A stretch of DNA of 64,000 bases, taken from assembly GCA_038501785.1 (NCBI GenBank), contig JBAMJR010000031.1:5974501-6038500 (forward strand). The letters are read 5' to 3'. The translations under genes and the position numbers were made by a program. A model generated the notes under the pieces. It saw only the letters and a program-made list of their open reading frames with translations. It was not told the DNA's origin and did no database searches. The stretch comes from Myoxocephalus aenaeus (Eukaryota; Chordata; Actinopteri; Perciformes; Cottidae). Below, one piece after another: positions 13,871 through 26,235 of the stretch (positions are counted from its first letter, which is position 1; every line of letters starts with the position of its first letter).

Positions 13871-16800
13871 CTCAGGCTAACCCACCAGTTCTCACCACAG
13901 CTCAGAGAGGTCCCGGCAGGAGAAACAACTGTCCTCTTCCCTCGTCGTGCATGGAGATTATTTTTAACAAGCCAACAGAGCTCCGAACAGCAGTACAGAG
14001 AACAGGAAAAGCAGAAAATCCACCAAAGAGCAAAGGGGAGGAGGGAGTAAGCTGAGCCGCAGCCCTCTGCTGTCAGGGTCTCTCTTATTCTCTCTCTGTG
14101 ATTTGTGCCCTTGGCCAGGTCCGATTCATGTCCCACAGATAGCTCAGCTCATGCCCCAGTAGGCTTGTTAGAGCAGTTGAATGAACGCCTACATGTAAGG
14201 ATTTCGCCCAAAAGCTAGGACAAAAACAACAACAAGAAAGCAAATCCAGGCGGACAGACGACAAAGTGAGACATTGCCCAGTTTGTTTTGTAACTTTCTG
14301 CTGCTGCTTTTTATAGGCAGCACAGCGGTCATTGAGATCATTGCTGTCTGCTGGTGAAACACTTCCAATTTCAATTACAGTTTGTGGTACAAAAGAGGAA
14401 GAAACTCAATTTGAGTAGCGCTTCAAATGTACTCGTCCCATTTCTTCTCTCTGCTTTGAGGGGCATAGCCTTTTTGTGTTACATCAAACAGAAAACAACA
14501 AACTCACAATGAAATTGCCAAATGCCTTTGTTTATCATTTGTACTAGAAATACGTTTGCCTATGTCCATGTGTTTTACAGCAAATATGAGGTGAAACATC
14601 TGGGCCAAGTGTTGTTTTTCATCAAACTAAATCTTGAAAAAGTTAAATTAGGTACTCTAGTCCAAATTCATATCTCTGTAATGTAACTCCTTAAGCACAA
14701 GCTGCTTTTGGAAATCAATCTCACACAATGCAGCAATTAGGTGCATTGACTCATCTCTTGTTGAGTCTAAATTAAGCAGAGATTTTGTTTCGTAAAGTCT
14801 ATTCTATTCATTGAGAACTGAAGGTTCACAATCAGGCTAGAAACTCCTTTTTCCCAGATTATTCATTCTCCAGAAATAGTGGGTAAAACAAAATGCAGCA
14901 CAGTAAACTACACCAGTTAGGACAGGTTTAATGCTGACACCAATGTATGTGTGTAAATTGTGTTCTGAGTGTGTGCTTGTGCAGCTGTGTGTGTCCCATT
15001 TCAGTTCATCTGACACAAAGCTGCCTCTAACTGTGTTCACCACACTATCTGGTGTACTCTCTCACCGCTAATAGACCACCAGGGACTCTGCTTAGCCAAT
15101 CACCTGCAAGCTTACACTCCTGAGTGGAGAACAGCACTCTTCCAGTGAATAGGGTGAATCGTGGTGGGGGATTACATTTTTTTTTTAAAGAATGAGAAAA
15201 ACACCCATCAGAGAGGTATATAACTGTTACCATGGCACCTTGATATGGTTAAAAAGCAGAGAGCTCTAACCTAACCTGCATCCACCCCCACCTGCTCCAA
15301 TGTTTCACCGCCCTCTCCTCCAGCACACCTTTTACATGCCCTGGAGGAGCATTGGAGCGCTTGGTGGAGCACATCCATGAGAGATGCTCCTCAGCTAAGC
15401 AGGGGTGGAGAGACACTTCCAGCTGGATGCTGGGATCCAGGGAGGAAGCTCTAAAATTAGCCCCAGCATGGGGTGCAGAAACAGGGGAGCGGGGGTGGGG
15501 TTGGGGTTTGAGGGAGGGAGGGAGGAAGATGAGTAAAGAGAATGAGGGTGAGAGACTTGTGGGGGAGAAGGAATGCAGGGAGGCAGAGGGGGGCGGAGAG
15601 GGTGGTGACAGCACACATCTACTGAGACGCCTCTCTGCACATTCACTAGGCTGTGGCAAATTAAATATCTGAACTAGCACTTCATAAATATACAGGCATA
15701 CACACACCTTTCCACACACAATTATGCATGTTCATAACACCGGCTCTCACACATCCGCACATTCACTCCCACTCACAAGTGCAAAATGCATACAGTACGC
15801 GCACACACACACACACACAAACAAAGCACACAAATACCACATCATTAAATGATTTGCTCATTGTGAGATCACTGGGTGGCTATGCTGGGGCTTAAACTCC
15901 ATGAATGGTGCAGTGTCAATGGGCATCTGTGTCCCCGTGTCCCACTTAGTCCCCTGCCGAGGAGCCCAACCTGCTGCTCAGTGTGGGAGAGCAGAGGGCA
16001 GATGGGTAGAGTCCGATTATAGAGTTGTCTGACCTCTCTCACAGGCAGCTCACTGTGCTCTGTGCCCAGGGCCAGCACAGAAAGAGTGTTTGTTGTTGGT
16101 ATTAGGAGCTAAACGGCTTACCGGTTAGCAGACGTGCTCCTAGAGGGTCGAGCACATAGTTTTGACTTGCTGCCAGGCTCTGAGAACCAAGGCCATTCAG
16201 GGCCGCTTTACCGGGCTAAAAGGGGAAAAGGAAAAAGAGAGGTGGGTGGAAGAAGGACTTATCTATAATTAAGCGTCACAGGTTTGCATAAATTGGATGC
16301 TGTGCTTCAGCAAGGGAGGAGATATACTTTTACAACTATAATCATTCAACTTACTTACACATTACAGTATCTTGCTTCCAATTTTGTTATGACCAAGTGT
16401 CCGGTAACACAACTTTTTATCACTTGTGTGTCACTCCAGCAACATGTAGAAAGTTCTATAAACATTCAGGTGAAATTGAACACCCAGTGAAAACTGTTTT
16501 GCTGGGCCAAGGCACATCTCTAGTCCTGTGTCACTCAATTGACTGACTTCCTGTTGGGGCTCTCCACATTTCCTGTGTGGGTTTGATGTCTCTACAGAGA
16601 CAGCCCACTGCACATCAGAGACAGCCTCTGAAGTTGACAGAAGGTAGCAAATACATGTCAACATGTCCGTCAGCTAAACTATTCAATGTGTGCCGCATGT
16701 GGCTGTGCATGTTTATTAATATAAGTGGTGTACATGGATAGTACATGCCCGAAGAACACGAAACTGACAGCTTCTGTTATTTCTGTGGGTTTTGCTACAA

Positions 16801-18524
16801 TTAAATCTATGTACAAACCACAGCTAACATAAGTACACAAACTAAAAAGCAAACTGCACACAGATTAAGTTGAAGTACTGCTAACAGACTGTGTCAACTG
16901 TGAGCGCAGGCCGAGATGAAAAGGGCTACAGTAATCCCCTCTAGCCTGTCGATTTCCCTAATCTCCTCCTTTTGTTGTTGCTGGAGCCCAGAGGAGGGTG
17001 TGACAGGGTCAGGGGTGAAAGCTAAGAGCCTAGATGGATGGAGGAGGAGCGGACAGATGAGGTTTCATGCCCTGAGAAGACTCCGTGCCTTTGGCGGAAA
17101 CCACTGCAGCACTCCTTCCCCCCGCCATGCAAGAGATAAGAGTAAAAGAGGAGGGACCCTTGGAAACACAAACAGGTTTTGGACTCACAAGGGTCAAGGG
17201 TCAATGATAACCTCCAGCGGTGAACACCTATCCATATTGTACATCTCATCACACATTATCTCATACACATACACATACACGTCCTCTGACTAAAGTGGGC
17301 TTTTGTCATTTCTTGCCTTTTCTCAAAGTGTTGGTCTGCAGAACATCTATGAATTCCTTCACAGAGGAATTCCCTGTATTAGATGTTTTGCTCTTCTATT
17401 ATTTTGTCAAACTAGTTTCAAACTTGTTTTGACAACTGCAGGGACAGCATAGTCACAATGATTGTTCATACTTGATAGAAATATCTCCTGAATCTAGACT
17501 GACAGGACATAAGACAACTCAAGGTGAAAGACAGACAGTGTGACGTCTTGGCTTATACACCCACAAGAATGCCCATACTGTTCCTCCATTTTTGAGGTGT
17601 GAAGGTCCCTCCCTCCAGCCAAATACCTTTGGGATTATTATCGCGCAGTCTGAAACACGCCTGGCCAAAAGACCTACCCGTAAACTGGGTAAAAACAACA
17701 TCCGAGCCGGGGCGCTGGAGAAATCCCCGGCCTTTATGTGAGAGGTGACTGGAGGAGATGAGGTTGCACTAGCATGTCTTCTCCTCTGTGACCCTGGGGG
17801 TTGATGGGTTGAGAACAGTGGCTGGCATTGTTTGCCTGTAATACCCCCCCTCCACCCTGCCTTCTCTTCACCCTGTACCCCACCCAGCTGAAGATCGAGT
17901 TAACTCTTGCCTGCGGTCACTCCACCTCGCAGGAACTCTATCCTGCACCGCTCTGTATTTCTCTCCTGGGTTGACCGGCCGGCCGGCAAGAGGTTAAAAC
18001 TTCAGCCCCTTTTCTCATGTGATTCATTACCACTAGAGCCTGGCTGAGGATGAATAAAGGCCATAAGAGAGAGCTGCTGCAGCATTGCAGGCAGATATCA
18101 ATCAGCCAGTGTGCTGATATTGTGCGCTTTCATACTCCTTTGAGAATTAATGTGCAAATGTATTCCTTTGGCCTTTTATAATTATCAGTTTGTGTGTCAA
18201 AGCATCAGAGTTTGTGATAATGTGCACGTAATTGTACGTCTGTAATGCACAAGCGTGTGTTACAGTATACGTGTATACAGAGGGGAGAGGTTCCTTTGTC
18301 TTGTTCCCAATGCTGAGGGGCAGAGCAGGAGAGCAGGGCTGGGCCAGCAACTCATAAATCACAGGAGAGGATGGAGAGTAACAGCTCAAATTAAGATAAA
18401 ACCCCCTTAATTATCAGCTAAACAGCCTGGTGTCCCCTCTCTCCCTGGGCTATCTGTCACCCAGCAAGCAGGCCCAGTCACCAGAGGACAGGCTTTACTG
18501 CTCCTCACACAGAGTGGAGCTGCT

Positions 18525-18525
<1 letters not shown>

Positions 18526-18588
<63 letters not shown>
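18526..18588. repeat. (CA)n microsatellite, about 63 bp
   Basis: Uninterrupted CA array, followed by degenerate CA-rich sequence to about 18604. Confidence 0.98.
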
Positions 18589-18590
<2 letters not shown>

Positions 18591-18972
18591 CACAACACAC
18601 ACACTGTCTCTCTTTTACTCTTTCTCTTTTTCATATAAAACAAGCAACACTTCACTGGTGCATCTTGGTTCACACACACCACTATTTGACGAGTGGCTGT
18701 CAATCAAATTAACTTGTACACATCACCTCTTTGCATCTGTTAACCACCCTCCACACCCACACACACACATGCACATTCTCTCCTCCCCCTTTTCTCTCTT
18801 TGCTTATTCACGGTGCCAATTATCATTACCCTAATGACTTCTCAATAGCCCTTAGTCCTCTCCCTCTTCAAAGGCTATCTCTACCATGTTCTCCTCCTCT
18901 CTCTCACTTTGCGATCCAATGAGATGTCCGGAAATTCTTGTGTGGCAGCAGTGACACACATGCACACTCACA

Positions 18973-18973
<1 letters not shown>

Positions 18974-19052
<79 letters not shown>
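18974..19052. repeat. (CA)n microsatellite, about 79 bp
   Basis: CA array preceded by a short variant stretch (cactcacactca). It is the left arm of a CA...GT pair with the array at 19159. Confidence 0.98.
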
Positions 19053-19053
<1 letters not shown>

Positions 19054-19154
19054 GCCTTCCCTGGAGATGCATTTTGAGGCAGTGAGTGGGGAAGTTTGGA
19101 GGTCTGAGTCTACTCAAAGCTGGAGAGCGTGGTTGAAGCACACTGATACATGTC

Positions 19155-19260
<106 letters not shown>

Positions 19261-19591
19261 ATGAACATATTTATTTCAGAGGAAAAGACAGAGAGAGATG
19301 GAAAGAGAGAAGAGAGAGAGAGCGAAATAACTCTATTTTGGCATTTGTGGTGTTTGAGTGTCCTTTTTTTTACCAACTCTCCCTCTTTTTTCCCCTCTTC
19401 AGTTCTCTTGGAGGCAGTGTATTGATTTTATATTAGGCCTGAGCTACCATCTGGCTGCTTTTCATTCCTCTGTTTTTATAAAGCATGGGGAACAGAGATC
19501 GAAAGAGACCGGACTCAGAATTCATTATGCGTTAAATAAAGACAGTGAGAAAAAGGGGAGCATACAGAGTAGTGTGTGACAGAGATAATGT

Positions 19592-19597
19592 GTGTGA

Positions 19598-19654
<57 letters not shown>

Positions 19655-19675
19655 TGTGTGTGTGTGCATGTGTGT
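19592..19675. repeat. (GT)n microsatellite, interrupted
   Basis: GT-rich array with interruptions (gagtat, ttt, gcat). The purest part is about 19600-19651. Confidence 0.95.
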
Positions 19676-22297
19676 GTACTTCAGCACATATGTTTATGTT
19701 TCATGAGCATTATCTGTGTGTGTTATGTGTTGTATTCATGTATGTGTAGAAGGAATAGTGGGCAAACAGACTGCCAAGCTACAAAGTACAAAGAGTTCAA
19801 TTTGACAATAGTTCCCTGCATTTTGAGAGAGATCTCTTCATGAACACTCACACACCCCCACCCCCAAAGTCCCCTCATCCTTTTCTTCATGGATGTCCCC
19901 CATCTACAAATAAGCGGGAAAAAACAGATAGTCTCCAAGAGAAGAATGTCTACCTCTGAGATCCACAAATCTCCATCTCCCTCCATCTTTCCTTCCCTTT
20001 TCCCTCCCCATCCTGTAGGAGCACGGTAAGCAAGCACACCGCCTTTTGTCATTCAATCCTATCATCCATTGATTTGTTTCATCAATGTGTGATTGTCTGA
20101 TGACAAATATTTAACATCCTGCCACAGTATTGATCTGAATACTCTGAGTGAAAAGGGAATTGAGGATGTTTTTCTCAGGTCAAGCTCGTATTTGCCCTCT
20201 GTCTGGTGTACATTCTGCAAAATGCATGCACTGTTTCCATGTCTTCACTGTAAAGGATTGTCTAGATGGGATGCATCTGAAGCTGTTGAAGTGGTACATT
20301 GATTTTCATATATATATTTAAGGTGTCTAGAAAATAGCTTTTTGGGTGCTCGGTGCTTACGGAATTTGATCAGTTTTTGGAGTTAAGAGTCCAAAGAAAT
20401 AGGCATAAGAAACCTCCAAAAGGTTTACGGTAAAGTTCATGATTTGAGTTGGACATGTATTAATGGGTCGTCAAATTGTAAGACAATCCAAACTACAACA
20501 ATAGAGATGTTAGCATTAATAGTTGATTGGCTCATCTGGTGTCCCTTCTGGGTAAAATCATTTATAATATACGTATCTAAATGGAATTGCAAAAAACTAA
20601 AACATGCTGTCTTATATCGCTGTGTTGAATCTTATATGGACAACAGCATGTGGATGCTGAGCACATTGTCAGTGAGTGCGATTGTTGGGTACTCACAGCC
20701 TGCACTGAGATCCAGGACTGTTCTGTGATTAATGGTAGGGGACGCGCCCCACTAATTGTGGTTCCTGACACAGGCACACGTCCCCAGACAAAGCCGGACA
20801 GGGCTGGAGCAGGGTGCCATGCTCAATCACCTTTCAGCAGAAAGCCTGAGTGCTGCTCTGGGGGTTTCGGAGGAAAGAGAGGTCACAGGATATCTGGTGA
20901 TGACAGTAGAGGAGAGCTCAGAAGAGACACAAGTATCTAACCAACTGTGGGAAGCATAGGGAATGTTTGAGGTGTGGGCATACGGCTGTGATGGGGATTT
21001 ACCAGAGACAAACAGAGAAGACAGAGTAACAGAAACTAGAGAGGTAGACCGTCCTCACATGGAAGGGAGAGATTTAGTAGGTGCTCCTTTATCCTCACTG
21101 GATTATCCTCATTGGATTTGAATTTAAGTCTGCTTCTGGTACGTGTAACTACATGCACCTGTTGCAGCAATATTAAATCATTACAACGGCATTATTTAAT
21201 TGCATACTGATGTGTTTTGGAATTATGCAAACATTTATTTAAGGAATTCATCACAACACAAATGAAAAGTCATTTAATTCCCAGATCCAATAAACTCTTT
21301 TTAATATACGGAAACTACAATTTTACAACACGGGTAAACATTTTAGTCTACTGAACCATGGTCTCTGTAAAGGCAGAATAATTGGACCCATGATGCAAAT
21401 GCTTTGTGCCTCTCTTCCACCTGCCGGCATTTTTTGAGAGGACAGATGGAAGTCATGAATTGGCTGCAGCGAGGGACCCCAGCCACTCAGCTCTATCAAG
21501 AAATCCCTTTATAGGGGGGAGGGAGGCAGACTGTTTTCATATTGTGTCTATCAGCAAAGAGGGTACAATGGGATAGTCCTCAGAAAGACAAGTCCACTGC
21601 TCTGTTGTGGTCTGCCAACATTTACTTCAATAACTTTAGATTGGTGATTAGAGCCCAATACTTTTGAACACTTTCACATTTGTGCAGTCAATGTCTATCC
21701 TTTAAATTGATATTCATGTGTGTGTTTATGTGTAATTAAGTGTAACACAGTGCAAGCATTTGTGTAGATGCATGTATGAACATTTCTTAATTGTACCTTC
21801 ACAGCCCTATCGTCCTGTGTCCAAGTCATTCAGGCTGAGCCCCCTTTGGCCTCCTAGGCCCCCCAGGCCCCTGTGAGCTTCCCACAAAAAGTCCACAATG
21901 CTATTCAAACAATAGGCCAAGGGACAAAGAGCACATTTACACAAGTGGAGCCTTCTTTGAAAGCAAAAAGGCACTGTTTGGAAGATTTCCAAACCTTTCT
22001 GCCCCCCAAAAAACGAATCCCTGTTGCCCCTCCACACCCCACCTCTCAATTCTCTGGCTTAAAAAAAAGTTCACCATTCCAATGATGGAGACGTGGGAGC
22101 CAAATATACTACACCAAGCCCAATCCCACCCGCCAATCCACAAGCACTCCCAATTTAGCCAAACCCCCTCTTTACAGGACAAAAGCCCTTTAGAGGCCGA
22201 GTGTATGTGAGGGCTCTGGTGGATACCATAGTGGCTTAAAGACCGTGGAGGCCTTTAAGAGACACTTCTTTTACTCCCAGTCTCCCTTCATTTCTCC

Positions 22298-22300
<3 letters not shown>

Positions 22301-22355
<55 letters not shown>
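22301..22355. repeat. (CT)n microsatellite, about 55 bp
   Basis: Uninterrupted CT dinucleotides ending at cgcagg. It is one of only a few long CT/GA arrays among many CA/GT arrays. Confidence 0.98.
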
Positions 22356-22358
<3 letters not shown>

Positions 22359-23808
22359 GGCAGTGAAAGGTTCAGCAAGGGGTAGAAAGAGTTTTGAGAG
22401 GAGAGGGGGCAGTAAAATAGGAGTACGGGGTGTAGAGGGTGCTCTTATGTCAACATTGTGGTATTTTCCCAAAGATGCATATCGCCTCTATACAAATAGG
22501 AGATGTATTTATAGGAGTACATAGAGAGCTGCATGAGAGGAGAGTGTTTGGCTGAGCTTTCTGGCCACGGCCCCCATGGCTCCATGGATGGTCTTCATGG
22601 CTAGTGAAATTGTTATTCTTTAGATGCGCGTTGGCTGGGAAACACACAAGTTCTCAGGCGACCACACAGTACTCTCCCTCCCAATATGGCTGCCACGCAG
22701 AGGAGCCCATTGAAGGAAAAGCTCCAGCACCATACATCTCGACCAGAGCCAATATCGTACAGCCTCTTTGTCACTGTGCCTGGCCACACAGCCGTGGCTA
22801 CGCACCAAGCATGTTTGGGAAAGCAGGGTAACTTTTCCACTCACAACTCACAAACCAGACAAGTAATCTGTTGATTTGGACCTAAGAAAATAGTTGCATT
22901 TAGATCTATCAGAAACACGTTCTTACTGAGGCACTGAAATTCATTCTTGCGTTTCGTCTCCGAGTTGGCCAAACTAGTCAACAGATCGCCGAGTACACAA
23001 CAATAACCTGGTGTTTAAAAGCTGTCTACAGCTGAGTTCTCATCACAAACCTGTGAGCACAAGCCCTTATCCTGCCATTAAAGAGGTCAGCCAAACCAGA
23101 CCGGTAGGTAGTATCTCACCACAGAAGTCTCCTGGCATATACGGACTGTGGTGTCTCTTGGGAAATGTAAAACCTTGACATGCGCAGAATACAAAGTACA
23201 AAGCTTTTTGACCTTTTTGATCCTCAAGTAGTCATGTGAGCCGCCCCTGAAAAATACATACATTTTGATCTATTAAACGTATGTATGTGTCAATAATGAA
23301 CTTGTTGTCCCTTTGTACAATGTCTACTCTGTGAACAATAGAAAGGCAACGAAATGATTGGCACCAAATGCATTACATGTACGCTGGTATTAAGTGCTTA
23401 GAAGTATCTAATTAAGATATTGAAGTGAAAACTATTGTGTAAACAAAAGAATAAATTGCCTTGAGTATTCAGACAATTCTTCACTGATTCAGTGAATAAA
23501 ACTAACAGAGAACCTCCAGCTTCAATTTCACAGTGAACAGTGTAATCAGCGTTTATTCCCCAGCTATTTCCCACTTTCTCCCCCCTTCTCCCTCCCTAAA
23601 CAGGCCCTCCCAGGTGACATGACAGTCTCTAACAAAACCAGTCTCTGCTGTTTGCTAACGCTGCAGCTCTCTGAGCATCACATTCACAACAGGCTCTGCA
23701 ATACCACACAGCAGGCGGCGGGTACAGCAGCGAGCACATACACACCTGAATAACACAGACAGGGTCCTGCAGGGAGCTCCAGTTTGAGTGTGTGCATGTG
23801 TGTGTTCA

Positions 23809-23814
<6 letters not shown>

Positions 23815-23858
<44 letters not shown>
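23815..23858. repeat. (GT)n microsatellite, about 44 bp
   Basis: Pure GT run preceded by a degenerate TG-rich leader (from about 23788). Confidence 0.97.
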
Positions 23859-24023
23859 CGACAGCAGTGATACAGGTTGATCACTAGCCCTGTTAGGTAG
23901 CATTGACGTCTCCACCTCATAGCTGGCACACGGGGGAGTTATTGATTAGCATTAAGCATCCATGCAGATGGCCAATAAAGAGCAGGTGAGCCAAAGAGGG
24001 CCTGGGGAGTGGGAAGAGGGGAG

Positions 24024-24025
<2 letters not shown>

Positions 24026-24083
<58 letters not shown>
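24026..24083. repeat. (GT)n microsatellite, about 58 bp
   Basis: Uninterrupted GT array after a purine-rich segment (gggaagaggggagggg). Confidence 0.98.
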
Positions 24084-24086
<3 letters not shown>

Positions 24087-24707
24087 GCTGCAGGGGGAGG
24101 AGCGGTGAGTAGGAGGTTGTAGGGTCACCAAAAACAACACAGATGATGAGGAAAACAGGCAAATCAGAGCAGACTTAATGTTGGAGAAAATAAAATATTG
24201 CAGAATGGTTGCAATTTTCTTTTGGTTACATGCATTGTATTTGGAGTGATATTCTAATGACTAGTCTGAAGGTAAATGTGTCATGGCTGTCAGGTAAGAC
24301 AGAGAAGATAAAATGTGACCCAGGTTGTGGAGCAGGTGTATGTGTCATTAATCGTCTTGGCTTCCAAATCCACCAGGAAGCGACATTTTCCAATGTTCTT
24401 ATGGTGCTGCTTCTGGCTTTAATATGGTACAGCTTACTGCAGGCTTTCAGGGTATTGTGCATCAGTCCAAAACTTTCTTGTCACATCTATCTATTGGGGA
24501 TATACTGCAGGCACCTCTGTAATTCACTGATGACCCTCAGGGTGCACACACACACAATATTCTACAGTTTGAACATTCCTCAAACAGAATACTTACTGTG
24601 CAATGAATACCAAACTATTTCAGAATTGTTGCCCTGACTGACAATTCTTTGGAGACTTCTAAAGAACAAAATTAATTGCCAAAGGAAATGCCACCTTTAA
24701 CGTCATA

Positions 24708-24713
24708 TTTATT
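24708..24713 (-). terminator. mn1: Candidate mn1 polyadenylation signal AATAAA
   Basis: A canonical hexamer on the minus strand in AT-rich context (aataacaataaatatgacg), 1.26 kb downstream of the mn1 stop. It is the last of several hexamers before sequence changes to the generic flank. Confidence 0.45.
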
Positions 24714-25616
24714 GTTATTTAGTTACTCAATAAAACATATACAGATATATACAATATGCAGGAAAACAGACGACTGCACTTTACATATTAAAAAAACAAA
24801 AACAAAAACAAATATCAGTTCGTAAATTGCCGTCACAGTCCTCCGTCTATCGTTTCAGAAATTCAAATTCAACAGAAGCTTTATTTAAAGATTACAAGAT
24901 TGCCTAACACACAGCAAATTTTCTCTTATTATACATGTGCAATACCAATAGTATTTTTTTCAATTCCCTTATTAAACAATCCCTTGACTTCCATTTTCAG
25001 TTCTCATTGGCTAAATTGTATGCAAGATGAGCTTATAAGGTTGATAGGAGAGGTGAGTACAAGAGAAAAGAATAAAGGAAAGTTATTCTTGCCAATAAAA
25101 AGAATAGAGAACTACAACAAATCATAAATGATTAAGAGCAGCAAATGATAAAGGTTAACATTTTCTTTGACAAAGAGGGGAAAAGTTGTGTTCACAAAAA
25201 CATGAGTTGAGTTACATTCATGCAAAACCACCCCTCTTTCGATCTTCCTCTAGTTTAGCTTCTAGTGTTCAGGCCACTTCTAATTGAACAGCAGGCCTTA
25301 ATTCAGTGAATGTGCGTGTGTGTGTGCGTGTGTGAGTGTTGGGGACTCAACTGTTATACAATCAAAGCCAATGACAACTGAATATCTCTTATTCGGCTTC
25401 TTCTGGTTTTGTAGTCTCCTCCTTTTGACATTTCTTTATTTTTCTTCAACAACAAAAAAAAAAGAAAAAATATATTGATTTGAGGTTTTCCAGATGTGGG
25501 CATTGTTGAGTATGGGAGCCCGCGCTGTATTGTCCAGGAGAGTGTCCTAGAAGGTGACTGCATGTATCAGAAAAAAATAAGGTATTTGTGTGTGTGTGTG
25601 TGTGTGTTTAAGAGAG

Positions 25617-25693
25617 TGCGAAATGAGAGAGAGAGAGAGAGCGAAATGAGAGAGAGAGAGTGCGAAATGAGAGAGAGAGAGAGAGAGAGTGTG

Positions 25694-25744
<51 letters not shown>

Positions 25745-25798
25745 GAGAGCGAGAGAGCGAAATGAGAGAGAGAGAGAGAAATGAGAGAGAGAGAGAGA
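25617..25798. repeat. (GA)n array with AAATGAGA higher-order units
   Basis: A purine-rich plus-strand array in which GA runs are punctuated by seven copies of AAATGAGA, starting at 25621, 25644, 25665, 25694, 25741, 25760 and 25779, often preceded by GCG or GTG. On the mn1 transcript it would read as a CU-rich tract within the 3' UTR. Confidence 0.95.
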
Positions 25799-25972
25799 CT
25801 GTGGTGTTTTCATTTATGAGTGTAAATGTCTTTCTGTCCCTGAACAGGCAGGAGCTGTTCGCAGTTGCCTCATCAACACGTTATCATCATCATCATCATC
25901 AACATTAATTGTCTTTGAAGCTTTTCTTCGTCTTAATGTTCTTTCCTTCTTCCTGCTGGGCCTGCTTTTTGT

Positions 25973-26235
25973 TCAAGTCAGTGCCGCCACAAATGTCCCA
26001 AATCGGTTAGAGATATCAGAGTGGAGAGAGCGCCAGGACGAGACGGGCCCCCCTCGGCCCTTACTGTCCCCCAGCTCGTCTGTGCAGTGGACGGACAGGC
26101 ACTGCAGGTGGTTACCTCCCCCTCCTCCTCCGGCTCCTCCCCCTCCTCCAGCTCCAGCTCCAGCTCCGGCTCCTCCTCCTCCAGCTCCGGCTCCTGGGGC
26201 ACCGGCCCCAGCCTTACTCTGGGACAGCTCTGATT
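25973..26235 (-). CDS. mn1: mn1 exon 2 (last coding exon), residues 1182-1268
   Basis: This exon encodes ESELSQSK, a 33-residue Ala/Gly tract with one Pro, then the MN1 C-terminal signature (HLQCLSVHCTDELGD, WRSLHSDISNRFGTFVAALT) and TGA. The acceptor is TGCTTGTCTGCAG on the minus strand. The incoming phase-1 G of exon 1 plus AA makes a Glu codon, so the frame is continuous. The tail is nearly identical to human MN1. In human disease, truncations removing this region stabilise the protein, so it is likely a degradation or partner-binding element (family knowledge). The Ala/Gly tract comes from a GC-rich imperfect GCTCC/GGAGC repeat at about 26105-26211 and is not present in the mammalian sequence as I know it. 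Confidence 0.95.

Larger units (their letters stand above)
24690..25972 (-). other. mn1: Probable 3' UTR of mn1
   Basis: This lies immediately downstream of the mn1 stop codon (TGA at 25975-25973, minus strand). An AATAAA signal on the minus strand at 24713-24708 is followed about 15 nt later by the proposed cleavage region near 24690-24695. Earlier candidate signals are AATAAA at 24885-24880 and 25440-25435. The resulting UTR is about 1.28 kb, AT-rich in its distal half, and contains the GA/CT-rich array at 25617-25798. The 3' end is inferred from the signal and composition only. No transcript evidence is available. Confidence 0.5.
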
